Shown here piece by piece: positions 7,699 through 15,957 of a stretch of DNA of 64,000 nucleotides. Every line of letters begins with the position of its first letter. Position 1 is the stretch's first letter. Position numbers and translations under genes: made by a program. Origin of the DNA: Clostridiales bacterium. GTDB lineage: Bacteria; Bacillota; Clostridia; Christensenellales; Pumilibacteraceae. The DNA lies in NCBI GenBank assembly GCA_029066805.1, contig JAIEFT010000044.1, positions 1 through 64,000 on the forward strand. Reading direction: 5' to 3'. The notes beneath the pieces were generated by a model. The model was not told the DNA's origin, searched no databases, and was given only the letters and a program-made list of their open reading frames with translations.

Positions 7699-9969
7699 AT
7701 GAAAAGTGTCGATTTAAACTCGAATTGGAGTGTAGCCGTCGGCGAGGAGATCACGTCTTGCGATCTTCCGTATGACGTGACCGCAGGTGCGGCACGCGAT
7801 TACGCATGCGCTTTCGGTGCGCTCAACGGATATATCCCGTCTGCGCAGGCGGTGTTTACCAGGGCGCTGCCGCAGGTCAAAAACGGCAACGGTTTAGTTG
7901 ACATTAAAATAACGGGGGTGTGCGGCTACGGCGAGGTGTTTATCAACGACCAAAGCGTCGGACACCTTAACTACGGTTATGCGCCGCACCTTTTTACGGT
8001 CGATCTTTCCGGTGCGCGCAACACCATTAAAATAGTTCTTTTCACTTCGCCCGAGATGTCGGATAAATATTTGGGATTGGGTATTGCCGGCGGCGTTGAG
8101 CTTGTTTCGCTAGAAAACTCGGCGGCGTACGGCATAGATTATCCGTTTGTCAAAACGGCTACCGTAGGCGACAGAGTGTATGCCGATACCGAGGTCACTG
8201 TTTTTAACGACACGGACAAGCCGCAAAAATTTGTGCTGGACTGCACCGTGCTTAACGCTCGCGGCAAGCGCGCCGGCAAAAAACAGCGCAAGATATTCCT
8301 AAGGGCCAAACAGAACAAAACGCTGGACGTGCGTGTGCGCATAACCGGCGCGTACGAATGGTCGCCGTCCGATCCGTACATGTATTCCATGGTTGCCAAG
8401 CTTGTTCCCGTGACCGACGAGGGCGCGGAGGCTTGCTCGGTCACCACTAGGTTCGGCATTGTATCGCGCATGCTTTCCGCTACGCGCGGGCTGTATATAA
8501 ATAACCGAAAAACATTGCTTATGGGCGCGTACCTCTCGCATGCCGACGTTGCGCTCGGCGCAGTGTCGCTATATTGCAACGAGAGGCGCAAGCTTGAGGC
8601 GTTAAAGGCTATCGGCTACAACGCCGTGCATTTTGTGGGGTGTCCTACCGCCGCTACGCTGGACGCGTGCGACGACGTGGGCATGTTCGCGTTTGTCGAT
8701 CTGTTCCCGCACCTCGGGCAGGCTAAGTCGCCGCTCGGCGGAATCTTTACCGATAGGCGGTACTACTCGGTTTTTCTCAAAATTGCCGAGCTTCGCAACC
8801 ATCCGTCGGTTACGGTTTACGGCGTGGCGGACGACGTGGCGGAATGCTACAACCGTTACGACGGGCACGAGCTGATCAAGGCTATCTCGGACAGAATAAA
8901 GGAGATAGACAACACCCGTCCCGTTACGGTCTCCACGCGCGAGCAAGTGCCGTTTGCGTCCGAGCTGGAAAAGGCGGGCTGCCGCAAAACCGTGTTCGAT
9001 AATGCCGCCGCTGCCATCAATGCGGGCAGAGAGAAAAATCTGTTCGAGGACTTGACGGAGGGCGCGTTCGCCGCGGTGGACGTTTGCGGGTTCAACTATT
9101 TACATTCGCTGTACGAGACGGAGCTTAAAAAGCGCAATAGGCTTATACTCGGTTCGCGTACCGACAGCACGCATGCATTTGACAGTCTTGACGCCACGGA
9201 AAAGAACGACCGCGTAATAGGCGACTTTAACGACTGCGGCATGGACTATCCGGGCGGTGGTAAGCTCAATGAGAACAATACGACGCACGGCGACCTTGAC
9301 GCAATCGGTTGCGAAAAACCGCAAAGCGTGTACAAGCGCGTACTGCTTGGCGAGCGCGGCATAGCGTACATTGTTGTTCGCGACCCCGATACCGACGAGC
9401 CCGTTCATATGTGGAACTGGCCTCGCTATCTCGGTCAAAAAGTCAGTGTGGACGTTTACACTTCCGGTGACGTTGTGGCGCTGTATCTCGACGGCAGAAT
9501 AGTAGGCCGTCGGCTTGCCGGCAAGGTCAATAAGCACATTGCTTCGTTCAGCGTGGATTACTATCCCGGCACGCTAGAGGCGGTTGCGTACTTTAAAGGT
9601 ACGGAGTGTGCACGCTCCACTCTTAAGTCTGCGGGCTCGCCCAAAACGCTCAAGCTTACCGCTTACGCGAAAAACTTGTCCGTAGCGCGCAAGGACGTCG
9701 GGTTTGTGTATATAGACGTATGCGACCGCGACGGCGAGCTTGTTCCGTACGCCATGCGCGAGCTTAACGTCACGGTTACGGGCGGGGAGCTTATCGCGTT
9801 TGTCAACGCCGACCCGATGCTCAGGAAGAACTCGTTTGATTCTTGCCCTGCATACGAAGGCAAAGCGCTTGCGGTCATTCGTCCCGATCCTGCCGAGACC
9901 AAGGCGGTCGTCAAGGTCACAGGCGACGGGCTGCTCGCGGCGCGCGTTTCGTTCAAAATTAAAAACTGA
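7699..9969 (+). CDS. glycoside hydrolase family 2-like protein lacking the catalytic glutamates
   Basis: 756 residues without a signal peptide. The layout follows GH2 beta-galactosidases with DUF4982: a sugar-binding jelly roll (residues 1-140), an Ig-like domain (150-255), a TIM-barrel region (260-520) and C-terminal Ig-like domains. Family landmarks are recognisable but altered. The acid/base motif, normally NHPSxxxWSxGNE, reads NHPSVTVYGVADD near residue 367, so Glu is Asp. The nucleophile region, normally GSET, reads GSRTDS near 485, so Glu is Arg. The usual SHNPP motif reads VGCPT. It is probably not an active retaining glycosidase; a binding or regulatory role is possible. It has its own promoter, and a lipoprotein follows on the same strand. 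Confidence 0.75.
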   Translation: MKSVDLNSNWSVAVGEEITSCDLPYDVTAGAARDYACAFGALNGYIPSAQAVFTRALPQVKNGNGLVDIKITGVCGYGEVFINDQSVGHLNYGYAPHLFTVDLSGARNTIKIVLFTSPEMSDKYLGLGIAGGVELVSLENSAAYGIDYPFVKTATVGDRVYADTEVTVFNDTDKPQKFVLDCTVLNARGKRAGKKQRKIFLRAKQNKTLDVRVRITGAYEWSPSDPYMYSMVAKLVPVTDEGAEACSVTTRFGIVSRMLSATRGLYINNRKTLLMGAYLSHADVALGAVSLYCNERRKLEALKAIGYNAVHFVGCPTAATLDACDDVGMFAFVDLFPHLGQAKSPLGGIFTDRRYYSVFLKIAELRNHPSVTVYGVADDVAECYNRYDGHELIKAISDRIKEIDNTRPVTVSTREQVPFASELEKAGCRKTVFDNAAAAINAGREKNLFEDLTEGAFAAVDVCGFNYLHSLYETELKKRNRLILGSRTDSTHAFDSLDATEKNDRVIGDFNDCGMDYPGGGKLNENNTTHGDLDAIGCEKPQSVYKRVLLGERGIAYIVVRDPDTDEPVHMWNWPRYLGQKVSVDVYTSGDVVALYLDGRIVGRRLAGKVNKHIASFSVDYYPGTLEAVAYFKGTECARSTLKSAGSPKTLKLTAYAKNLSVARKDVGFVYIDVCDRDGELVPYAMRELNVTVTGGELIAFVNADPMLRKNSFDSCPAYEGKALAVIRPDPAETKAVVKVTGDGLLAARVSFKIKN

Positions 9970-10023
9970 TGACGCGACTATAACGAATTAATGCTTGTTC
10001 AAACGGTAATAATTTAAAACGGT

Positions 10024-10040
10024 TATAATCTTTTTTGGAG
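10024..10040 (+). promoter_or_regulatory. -10 box and ribosome binding site of the lipoprotein gene
   Basis: TATAAT at 10024-10029 and GGAG at 10037-10040 precede the ATG at 10046. No convincing -35 hexamer was found at 16-18 bases. Confidence 0.4.
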
Positions 10041-10045
10041 TCAAT

Positions 10046-11635
10046 ATGAAGAAAACTCAACTTGCCACATCTATAGCGCTTGCAGCAGTGCTTGCAATAA
10101 CGCCCGCAGCTTTGTTAGCTTGCAGCGGCGACAGCTATTCCGAAATCAAATTCGCGGCGCAGGATACGTCGTATGCCGTCACAAGCCAAGGCGGTTCGGC
10201 TGTGGCTTACGGCAATAATATTTACTTTATCAACGGCTATCGCGGCTATGCGGACAGCGACGGCAAAGCCAACGTTTGGGGCGACGTAGTTAAGGGTGCA
10301 TTGTACCGTGCCGAACTCAACGGCGCGCGCGACGAGGGTGACAAGCTTCTGTTTAGACCGCAGTCGGACAGCGAAGGCATCGAGTTCAAATATACCAAAG
10401 GCAAGGACTATTTCGACGAGGAAATCAACGTTGTCGGTACAACCAAGATTGCGCCCAAAACAATCGGCACGGAAGGGTATAGTGACGGCGGCTTGTTCAT
10501 ATACGATAACTACGCGTATTTTGCTACGCCCAATAACGAAAAGAATAAGACGGGTACTGTTCAGACCATAAGCACCGACTTCTTTATGATGCCGCTTAGC
10601 GGCGGCAAGCCCACCAAGATTTACACTACGACCGAAAAGGTCACGACTTCCTCGTCGGCGTACGCGTTCTACAAGTACAACGGCAGCGTTTATCTAGTTG
10701 TGCTCGAGGATACGAATATTGTGTCGGTCAAAGTCAATCCCGCCAAAGCCAAAGCGGACGATCCTGTAATCTTCAAGGTCAACGCAACAAGCGTATACTT
10801 CCCGGTAAAAGACACGTACTACAGCGGTATCGATACCAACACGCCCGAGGACTTTATCTACTTTGTTCGCGCAGTCACCGACGATGACAAGCAGAACGCA
10901 GGCACGGTCATCGAGGCTATGCGCCCCGACGGAAGCGAAAACTTCAAGGTGTCGCAGACCGGCGCTACCGAAACGATAGAGGCGGTGCGCGACGGCATGG
11001 TGTTCTACCGCTCGACCGAGGTCGGCAAGACTTATATCAAATACACCAACATGCACAACATGCTCATGGAGTATTCGCCGAGCTACAAAAAAGCTCAGGA
11101 GGCTGCGAGCGCCGAGAATAAAATCAGCGACGTCACAGGCAAGTTTCCGTCTGAGATAACAAGCTCTATAACCGCGACTTACGCCTTCCGCGCCGATACA
11201 AAAAGCAACGAGGTGTTCTTTGTCGGCATGACAGGATCGAGCATGAAGCTGTACCAGAGCGATCCGAACAACCCCGTAAAGACGGAATCGCTTTGCAACG
11301 CGTCCGGCACGCCGCAGTTTATCAAGAACGGCTATCTGTACTTTGCGGGCAACAACTCCGACTATATGCGCGTTCCGCTGTTCGAGAACATGAGCGATTT
11401 CGGGCAAGAGCAAATACTTGCGCAGGAAACTACGACTGCCACGTTCGGCTGCGACTACGTGCACGGATACTTTACGTACTTCGGCAAGGTTGACGAGTGG
11501 GCGAGCGGTTATTCGTACTTCGTCAAGGTGGACGGCATGGAAGGCGCAGAACCGATTTTTGTGGGCGCTCGCGCAAAAAGCGACATTCCCACAGCGGAAC
11601 AGATAAAGGAAGCCAAAGGCGAAACCACGGAGTAA
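10046..11635 (+). CDS. lipoprotein with probable beta-propeller fold, unknown function
   Basis: 529 residues. It begins with a lysine-rich signal peptide and a lipobox ending LLAC at about residue 26, so it is predicted to be anchored to the outer face of the membrane. The rest contains recurring short motifs of the type 'NxxYFxNGY', 'GLFIYDNYAYFAT' and 'GYLYFAGNN' spaced by tens of residues, as in DUF5050-like propellers. No catalytic motif was recognised. A GGAG ribosome binding site supports the start. Two hairpins follow the stop. The nearest same-strand neighbour is the GH2-like protein, but each seems to have its own promoter. Confidence 0.7.
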   Translation: MKKTQLATSIALAAVLAITPAALLACSGDSYSEIKFAAQDTSYAVTSQGGSAVAYGNNIYFINGYRGYADSDGKANVWGDVVKGALYRAELNGARDEGDKLLFRPQSDSEGIEFKYTKGKDYFDEEINVVGTTKIAPKTIGTEGYSDGGLFIYDNYAYFATPNNEKNKTGTVQTISTDFFMMPLSGGKPTKIYTTTEKVTTSSSAYAFYKYNGSVYLVVLEDTNIVSVKVNPAKAKADDPVIFKVNATSVYFPVKDTYYSGIDTNTPEDFIYFVRAVTDDDKQNAGTVIEAMRPDGSENFKVSQTGATETIEAVRDGMVFYRSTEVGKTYIKYTNMHNMLMEYSPSYKKAQEAASAENKISDVTGKFPSEITSSITATYAFRADTKSNEVFFVGMTGSSMKLYQSDPNNPVKTESLCNASGTPQFIKNGYLYFAGNNSDYMRVPLFENMSDFGQEQILAQETTTATFGCDYVHGYFTYFGKVDEWASGYSYFVKVDGMEGAEPIFVGARAKSDIPTAEQIKEAKGETTE

Positions 11636-11644
11636 TTAAGAAGC

Positions 11645-11680
11645 TCCGCTCAAGTTCGTGTGACGACCTTGAGCGGGGAT
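11645..11680 (+). terminator. hairpin after the lipoprotein gene
   Basis: CCGCTCAAG pairs with CTTGAGCGG across a loop of about 13 bases, just after the stop codon. It lacks a good T tract, so it may be an RNA-stabilising hairpin rather than a terminator. Confidence 0.4.
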
Positions 11681-11704
11681 TCTAAGAATTAAAAATGTAG
11701 AATT

Positions 11705-11748
11705 AAACCGTCCGACCGAGTTTACTCGGTCGGACGGTTTTGGGTTTT
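11705..11748 (+). terminator. strong rho-independent terminator
   Basis: A perfect 16-bp stem (11705-11720 with 11725-11740), loop TTTA, then TTTGGGTTTT. It also separates the lipoprotein gene from the convergent XRE gene. Confidence 0.88.
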
Positions 11749-11787
11749 AATTTAGAAGATCGACGCTCCGTTAGTATATCCTACAAT

Positions 11788-11994
11788 TTAATAGTTGTCT
11801 GTTCGTCCAAGAAGATAGTCTGCAGATACATCAAAAAAGTCACATATTTTTTTGAGTGTCTCAAGCGACGGCTCGCGCATTGACTGCTCATAGTAATTAT
11901 ATGAGCGGACATTTACCTCTATGGCGGTCGCTACTTGCTTTATAGTTAATCCCTCGGAAATACGTAGTTCTTTTATAAGCCTTCCAAATTCCAT
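11788..11994 (-). CDS. XRE-family transcriptional regulator (module copy 1)
   Basis: 68 residues, essentially one helix-turn-helix domain (MEFGRLIKELRISEGLT, then VATAIEVNVRSYNYYEQ) ending in FFDVSADYLLGRTDNY, a common end of small Cro/CI-like proteins. It should bind DNA as a dimer. The start at 11994 is set by GAGGTG just upstream; the longer frame starting at 12024 would run through this site. It diverges from two four-cysteine genes across a 111-base gap holding three similar palindromes, so repression of that promoter, and perhaps its own, is likely. A paralogous arrangement lies at 17.7 kb. Confidence 0.85.
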   Translation of the reverse strand: MEFGRLIKELRISEGLTIKQVATAIEVNVRSYNYYEQSMREPSLETLKKICDFFDVSADYLLGRTDNY

Positions 11995-12018
11995 AATACT
12001 CACCTCGTTAATATTATG

Positions 12019-12089
12019 GAACAAAACGTTCTATAGTGTTTGACAACGAACATAATGTGCGCTATAATAAGGTCGCGAACATATTGTTC
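12019..12089 (+). promoter_or_regulatory. promoter with three operator-like palindromes 29 bases apart
   Basis: Promoter: TTGACA at 12040-12045, a 17-base spacer and TATAAT at 12063-12068. Palindromes: GAACAAAACGTTC (12019-12031), GAACATAATGTGC (12048-12060) and GAACATATTGTTC (12077-12089). Their starts are exactly 29 bases apart. The middle one sits between -35 and -10, and the third covers the expected start site, as expected for repression by the divergent XRE protein. Confidence 0.75.
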
Positions 12090-12105
12090 TCAGAGCGGAG
12101 GGACT

Positions 12106-12369
12106 ATGTCAATCGAAGAAAAGACATGTGGCAAATGCAGATATTTGGATAGGTACTATACCAAAGAGGAAACAAGGTTTAACAAAACTGAATTTGGGTG
12201 GTGCATGTGCAAGCATAGTAATGTGAACATAAAAGAATATGTTTGCGAAAAGTACGAAATTAAAAAGACGACAAAGATTCCGAGTAGGCGAGTGCAAGCG
12301 TGCTTAAACGATTTAATTATCGAAATATCCGAGATTCGTAAAATACTGGAGGCGGAGAGTGGTGAATAA
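12106..12369 (+). CDS. small four-cysteine protein A (module copy 1), unknown function
   Basis: 87 residues. Conserved cysteines at 8, 11, 33 and 47 (CxxC-x21-C-x13-C) suggest a zinc or iron-sulfur site. Between them lies the signature YLDRYYTK and FGWC. The C-terminal half is helical and basic, including KIPSRRVQACLNDL and IRKILEAES. The start at 12106 follows GGAGGG at about 12097. The 3' end overlaps the next gene by 11 bases. A close paralogue is at 17960. I do not recognise a named family. The XRE-controlled promoter suggests an inducible role. Confidence 0.8.
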   Translation: MSIEEKTCGKCRYLDRYYTKEETRFNKTEFGWCMCKHSNVNIKEYVCEKYEIKKTTKIPSRRVQACLNDLIIEISEIRKILEAESGE

Positions 12370-12601
12370 ATGTAAAGCATGTAACTATAGTAGAATGTTA
12401 TATGTAAGGCGCGGGGTAAAGTATTTTAGTGAAAAGAAGCTATATTGCACATTTCACGACAAGCTACTCGGCGCAGGCGACGATTGCGAAGCGTGGCAAG
12501 CACAAAAAATCGAGTACGACCTTTCCTCCAAAAGGTTTGATGTTGTTGTAGACGATATTAGAGCGTTAATGAAGAATTTAGAATGCATAATGCGGGATTA
12601 G
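12359..12601 (+). CDS. small four-cysteine protein B (module copy 1), unknown function
   Basis: 80 residues starting at GTG 12359, or GTG 12362, within the end of protein A. Cysteines at 5, 8, 30 and 43 repeat the spacing seen in protein A (CxxC-x21-C-x12-C), and the text GVKYFSEKKLYC lines up with the matching segment of protein A. A and B therefore look like diverged copies of one fold. The C-terminal part (WQAQKIEYDLSSKRFD) is highly conserved with the paralogue at 18216. A helical tail ends at an inverted repeat. Confidence 0.75.
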   Translation: MVNKCKACNYSRMLYVRRGVKYFSEKKLYCTFHDKLLGAGDDCEAWQAQKIEYDLSSKRFDVVVDDIRALMKNLECIMRD

Positions 12602-12621
12602 GCGGCTAAATCCGCATTATG
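12586..12621. repeat. inverted repeat at the end of the four-cysteine operon
   Basis: CATAATGCGG at 12586-12595 pairs with CCGCATTATG at 12612-12621. The hairpin overlaps the stop codon of the preceding gene. It resembles other AT-rich inverted repeats in intergenic gaps of this window and could act in transcript ending. Confidence 0.6.
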
Positions 12622-12675
12622 AATGAGACCGCCTCACTGCGTTTGGATTTTCCTCCGTGTATATTACATTGAATT

Positions 12676-13212
12676 TTATTCGATATCTCTAAAAGATACT
12701 ATTATATCAGTGATATTAGTAATATCCGACTTATTTACTTGCAAAATATTAAAAATAAAGAAACATACTTCATCCATTTCGGTTAATGTGTAGGGAAATA
12801 TATTCATTACTTCAATTTGTAATGTATTTCCGACAATATAAATATTTTCAACTTGTCTTTTTATGCGTGCATCTGTTGCCCAAAAATAACAAAAAACAAG
12901 CGCTTTATCATTAAAATAATCAACATTAAATTTATTGAATATAACATGATTATACTCTGAAACACAGTGGTCAGTAAAGAATTTTTCTAATTCAGAATAA
13001 GAGTGTATTATAATATTACCATCAAATCCATCAACAATTTGGCTATAAACTACTTGATTTTCAAAGTTAATTGATTTCATGTCAGTTGTTACATTGTCTT
13101 TTCCGCTGACAGACGGTTTTTGCACGTCTTTGTTCGGTGTGCATGCTAAAGCTATACTACTCAGTATAATCAGTAACAGCACAATTGCCGTGTTTTTTAA
13201 AAGCTTTGTCAT
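12676..13212 (-). CDS. AT-rich lipoprotein of unknown function
   Basis: 178 residues. It has a signal peptide with lipobox IALAC near residue 24, then a short disordered linker and a globular domain with FNDKALVFCYFWATDARI and VENIYIVGNTLQIEV. This alternation is loosely like PrcB-type C-terminal domains, but I cannot assign it firmly. Base composition is clearly more AT-rich than neighbouring genes (many AAT, ATA and TTA codons), which hints at recent transfer. TAGGAAT precedes the ATG. It is transcribed alone, opposite to its neighbours. Confidence 0.65.
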   Translation of the reverse strand: MTKLLKNTAIVLLLIILSSIALACTPNKDVQKPSVSGKDNVTTDMKSINFENQVVYSQIVDGFDGNIIIHSYSELEKFFTDHCVSEYNHVIFNKFNVDYFNDKALVFCYFWATDARIKRQVENIYIVGNTLQIEVMNIFPYTLTEMDEVCFFIFNILQVNKSDITNITDIIVSFRDIE

Positions 13213-13541
13213 TTTCTATTCCTACTAATAATATATACAGAATATAACGCTATATTTTTCCATATTTTAAAAATTTTTCCCGACAACTATTAATTATTTA
13301 TATGATTGTATTATAATAATTGTAATATGTCAATATCTTTTGCGAAAAAGAGGATGAGACTCTTCGCTGCGCTCTGAGTGACAAAAGGAGTGATATAGTT
13401 TGCGTTGCCAAAAATTGCGCTCGGAGTGACAAAAGAGAAGAAAAGGGTGCGAGACTACTCGGCGGGGCAGAAAGCGTTTGGCGTGATAGGATAAAAGGAA
13501 GTCGGAATTCATAATAATTAAGAATTTATTATTAAAATTGC
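13213..13541. repeat. AT-rich gap with family A dispersed repeat
   Basis: 329 bases without a gene. The first part (to about 13330) is very AT-rich and should hold the promoter of the minus-strand lipoprotein gene. From about 13347 to 13480 it contains two degenerate copies of a repeat with the core TGCGCTC(T/G)GAGTGACAAAA (13369-13386 and 13411-13436). Related copies lie at 14640-14745 and 17575-17660. A 72-codon open frame on the minus strand here is made of this repeat and is not a gene. Confidence 0.6.
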
Positions 13542-13600
13542 TTGACATCCTATATTATCTATGATAAAATCTACTAAAGCACCGTATTTGCGGTGTTTTA
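13542..13600 (+). promoter_or_regulatory. promoter and 5' leader hairpin of rpmG-secE-nusG
   Basis: TTGACA (13542-13547), a 17-base spacer and TAAAAT (13565-13570). The leader then has a small hairpin (CACCG with CGGTG, loop TATTTG, at about 13580-13595) followed by a T-rich stretch. The same arrangement precedes rpmH at 51.9 kb. Confidence 0.7.
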
Positions 13601-13624
13601 TTTAGCGACTTTTCGGAGGACGGT

Positions 13625-13783
13625 ATGGAACCTAAAAACGTGCGAATAACGCTTGAGTGCACAGAGTGCAAACAGCGCAACTATGACACCACAAAGAACA
13701 AGAAGAACGATCCCGACAGGATCGAGCTTAAAAAGTACTGCCGTTTTTGCAAAAAACGCACCGTTCATAAGGAAACCAAATAA
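13625..13783 (+). CDS. rpmG: 50S ribosomal protein L33
   Basis: 52 residues, missed by length filters. It reads [20 protein letters not shown] and ends [14 protein letters not shown]. Two CxxC pairs (ECTEC and CRFC) mark the zinc-binding form of L33, a protein of the large subunit near the E site. CGGAGGA precedes the ATG. Its stop codon overlaps the secE start (TAATG), so rpmG, secE and nusG are translated in tandem. This order is standard for Bacillota. Confidence 0.95.
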   Translation: MEPKNVRITLECTECKQRNYDTTKNKKNDPDRIELKKYCRFCKKRTVHKETK

Positions 13784-14103
13784 TGGCTGAAGAAGTCAAG
13801 GAAAATTCCAACCCTAAGGGTAATAAGGAAAAAAACAAAAATAAAAAGCGCAAAGAGCCGGGTAAGGTTAGGCGCTGGTTCAAGGACTTCTTTTCCGAGC
13901 TGAAAAAAGTCACTTGGCCGACGTTTACCAAAGTTCTTAAGCAGACGGGCACGGTGCTTTTGGTGACGATCTGCTTCCTTTTGGTCATACTCGCGTTCGA
14001 CTCACTTTTGGGCTTTTTGTACGAACAGCTGCTCGGCGGACTTAGCGAGGAAAGCGTAGTGATGTTGTCGTCGCTACTTAGCGGCGGAGGAGGGTTGTTA
14101 TGA
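13783..14103 (+). CDS. secE: preprotein translocase subunit SecE
   Basis: 106 residues. A highly charged N-terminal extension of about 45 residues, rich in Lys, Asn and Glu, precedes the conserved amphipathic segment WFKDFFSELKKVTWPT. One membrane helix follows (VLLVTICFLLVILAFDSLLGFLY). SecE clamps SecY in the protein-conducting channel. Most bacterial SecE proteins of this type have about 60-75 residues, so the charged extension and a glycine/serine-rich tail after the helix are longer than usual. It overlaps rpmG by one base and nusG by four. Confidence 0.93.
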   Translation: MAEEVKENSNPKGNKEKNKNKKRKEPGKVRRWFKDFFSELKKVTWPTFTKVLKQTGTVLLVTICFLLVILAFDSLLGFLYEQLLGGLSEESVVMLSSLLSGGGGLL

Positions 14104-14636
14104 CGGACCAAGAACTCCCCGAAGCGCAGTGGTTTATTCTGCATACCTATTCCGGCTACGAAAATCTTGTAAAGGTCAACCTTGAAACGGCGTTCCAAAA
14201 GAACAACATCGAGGACAGGCTCATAGATATTCGTATCCCGATGGAAGATATTGTCGAGGAGAAGAACGGCAAGCGCAAGGTTGTGCACCGCAGAATGTTC
14301 CCCTCATACGTACTGGTCAAAATGGTTTATACCCGCGACATGTGGCATCTTATAACGGGTACGCGCGGCGTTACCGGCTTTGTCGGTCCGCAGGGCAAGC
14401 CCACTCCGCTCACGGATGAGGAAATCCGTCGTATGCAGCTGGAGAAGGTCACGGTCAGAACGGACTTTGCGGTAGGCGATTCCATTCGCGTAGTAAACGG
14501 ACCGCTCACCGACATGACGGGCGAGATCAAGAGCATCAACACCACCACGGGCAAGTGCATGGTCGATATAAACATCTTCGGTCGGCTTACCCCCGCGGAG
14601 CTTGATACTTATCAGTTAGAGAAAGTTGATTTATAG
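14100..14636 (+). CDS. nusG: transcription termination/antitermination factor NusG
   Basis: 178 residues. The N-terminal NGN domain begins WFILHTYSGYENLVK and continues through RRMFPSYVLVKM and VTGFVGPQGKPTPLT. The C-terminal KOW domain begins near residue 125 (FAVGDSIRVVNGPLTDMTGEI). NusG binds RNA polymerase and couples it to ribosomes or Rho. The start lies in an ATGA overlap with secE. The usual downstream neighbour rplK is separated by 207 bases holding a repeat and a possible leader structure. Confidence 0.97.
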   Translation: MTDQELPEAQWFILHTYSGYENLVKVNLETAFQKNNIEDRLIDIRIPMEDIVEEKNGKRKVVHRRMFPSYVLVKMVYTRDMWHLITGTRGVTGFVGPQGKPTPLTDEEIRRMQLEKVTVRTDFAVGDSIRVVNGPLTDMTGEIKSINTTTGKCMVDINIFGRLTPAELDTYQLEKVDL

Positions 14637-14750
14637 GATGAGATTCCTCACTGCGTTCGGAATGACAAAAGTAATTAGTGCATATCTCTAACAATTTTTG
14701 TCATTCAGAGCGAGAGCGAAGCTCGAAGCGAAGAATCTCAACCATATTTA
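14637..14750. repeat. family A inverted repeat between nusG and rplK
   Basis: The left arm (about 14639-14670, with CACTGCGTTCGGAATGACAA) is an imperfect inverted match to the right arm (about 14697-14742, with TTGTCATTCAGAGCGAGAGC then GCGAAGAATCTC). Such repeats ending in GAATCTC recur at 13.4 and 17.6 kb. It looks like a small non-autonomous palindromic element. Confidence 0.7.
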
Positions 14751-14777
14751 ACTATTTATTCACTCAATTCGTTACTT

Positions 14778-14812
14778 CCGGGAGAGGGTATAACACCTCG
14801 TTAGTACCGCGA
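14778..14812 (+). promoter_or_regulatory. possible ribosomal L1-type leader upstream of rplK
   Basis: CCGGGAGAGGGTATAACACC, continuing CTCGTTAGTACC, can fold with GAGG pairing to CCTC inside an outer GG/CC pair. Sequences of this appearance often precede rplK-rplA in Bacillota, where L1 can bind its own message. The identification is by resemblance only. Confidence 0.4.
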
Positions 14813-14843
14813 TTGTAAATAAATTTTACAAGGAGAAACTTTT

Positions 14844-15269
14844 ATGGCAAAGAAACTGAATGCAGTTGTAAAGCTGCAACTTCCTGCCGGCAAAGCCACG
14901 CCCGGACCGCCTGTCGGTTCAAGCTTAGGCCCGCACGGCATCAACATCGCAGGCTTCGTTAAGGAGTTCAACGAGCGCACCAAGGATCAAGTGGGACTTA
15001 TTATCCCTGCGGTGCTCAGCATCTATTCCGACCGTTCGTTCACGTTTGTGCTCAAAAGCCCGCCCGCCGCTGTTCTTATCAAAAAGGCTTGCGGCATCGA
15101 GTCTGCTTCGGCTAAGCCCAACCGCGACAAGGTAGCCAAAATTACCAAGGCGCAGATCGAGGAAATAGCCAAAATGAAGATGGCGGACCTTAACGCAGGA
15201 TCGCTCGAAACCGCTATGTCCATGGTTATGGGCACGGCACGTTCTATGGGAGTTGTGGTGGAGGACTGA
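14844..15269 (+). CDS. rplK: 50S ribosomal protein L11
   Basis: 141 residues. Typical L11 text: [20 protein letters not shown] near the N-terminus, [19 protein letters not shown] next, and the C-terminal rRNA-binding domain with [12 protein letters not shown] at the end. It binds the GTPase centre of 23S rRNA and helps factor-dependent GTP hydrolysis. AAGGAG precedes the ATG. rplA starts one base after its stop codon. Confidence 0.97.
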   Translation: MAKKLNAVVKLQLPAGKATPGPPVGSSLGPHGINIAGFVKEFNERTKDQVGLIIPAVLSIYSDRSFTFVLKSPPAAVLIKKACGIESASAKPNRDKVAKITKAQIEEIAKMKMADLNAGSLETAMSMVMGTARSMGVVVED

Positions 15270-15270
15270 T

Positions 15271-15957
15271 ATGAAACACGGAAAGAGATATACAGCCGCC
15301 GCTGCCGCCGTTGAAAACGGAAAGACCTACGACGTTAGCGAAGCGTTTAACAAGATTCAAGAGATTGCAACCGCCAAGTTCGACGAAACAATCGAAGCGC
15401 ACATCAAGCTCGGTGTTGACCCGCGTCAAGCCGATCAACAGGTGCGCGGCACGGTAGTCCTGCCCAACGGTACGGGTAAGTCTGTGCGCGTGCTCGTTAT
15501 CGCCAAGGGCGAAAAAGCGGATATTGCGGAAAAAGCAGGCGCGGACATAGTCGGCGCGGAAGAGATCATTGCCAAGATCCAGAACGAAAACTACCTCGAC
15601 TTTGACGTAATCATCACGTCGCCCGATATGATGGGTCAGCTCGGTAGAGTTGCGCGTATCCTCGGACCTAAAGGCTTGATGCCCAGCCCCAAAGCAGGCA
15701 CGATCACTCAGGACATCGCCAAAGCGATTGCCGAAACCAAAGCAGGTAAGGTCGAGTACCGCGTTGACAAAACCGCTATCGTTCACTGCATCATCGGCAA
15801 AAAGAGCTTCGGTCCTGACAAGCTCAAAGAGAACTTCGATACGTTAATGGACGCTATCGTAAAGGCCAAGCCCGCAGCCGCCAAAGGCGTTTACCTCAAG
15901 AGCGTTTACGTCGCTCCCGCCATGGGCCCCGGCGTTCGCGTCAACGTTCGCGCATAA
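15271..15957 (+). CDS. rplA: 50S ribosomal protein L1
   Basis: 228 residues. It starts [20 protein letters not shown] and contains the family motifs [21 protein letters not shown] and [21 protein letters not shown]1 forms the mobile L1 stalk and usually also represses its own operon. GGAGG lies within the end of rplK; the start is ATG 15271 rather than the longer frame from 15253. Its TAA overlaps the first base of a large hairpin element. Confidence 0.97.
   Translation: MKHGKRYTAAAAAVENGKTYDVSEAFNKIQEIATAKFDETIEAHIKLGVDPRQADQQVRGTVVLPNGTGKSVRVLVIAKGEKADIAEKAGADIVGAEEIIAKIQNENYLDFDVIITSPDMMGQLGRVARILGPKGLMPSPKAGTITQDIAKAIAETKAGKVEYRVDKTAIVHCIIGKKSFGPDKLKENFDTLMDAIVKAKPAAAKGVYLKSVYVAPAMGPGVRVNVRA

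Noticed and set aside
13330-13548. Minus-strand open frame of 72 codons
   Set aside because: It consists of family A repeat sequence (CHSERSEE-type text common in repeat-derived frames) and overlaps the rpmG promoter.
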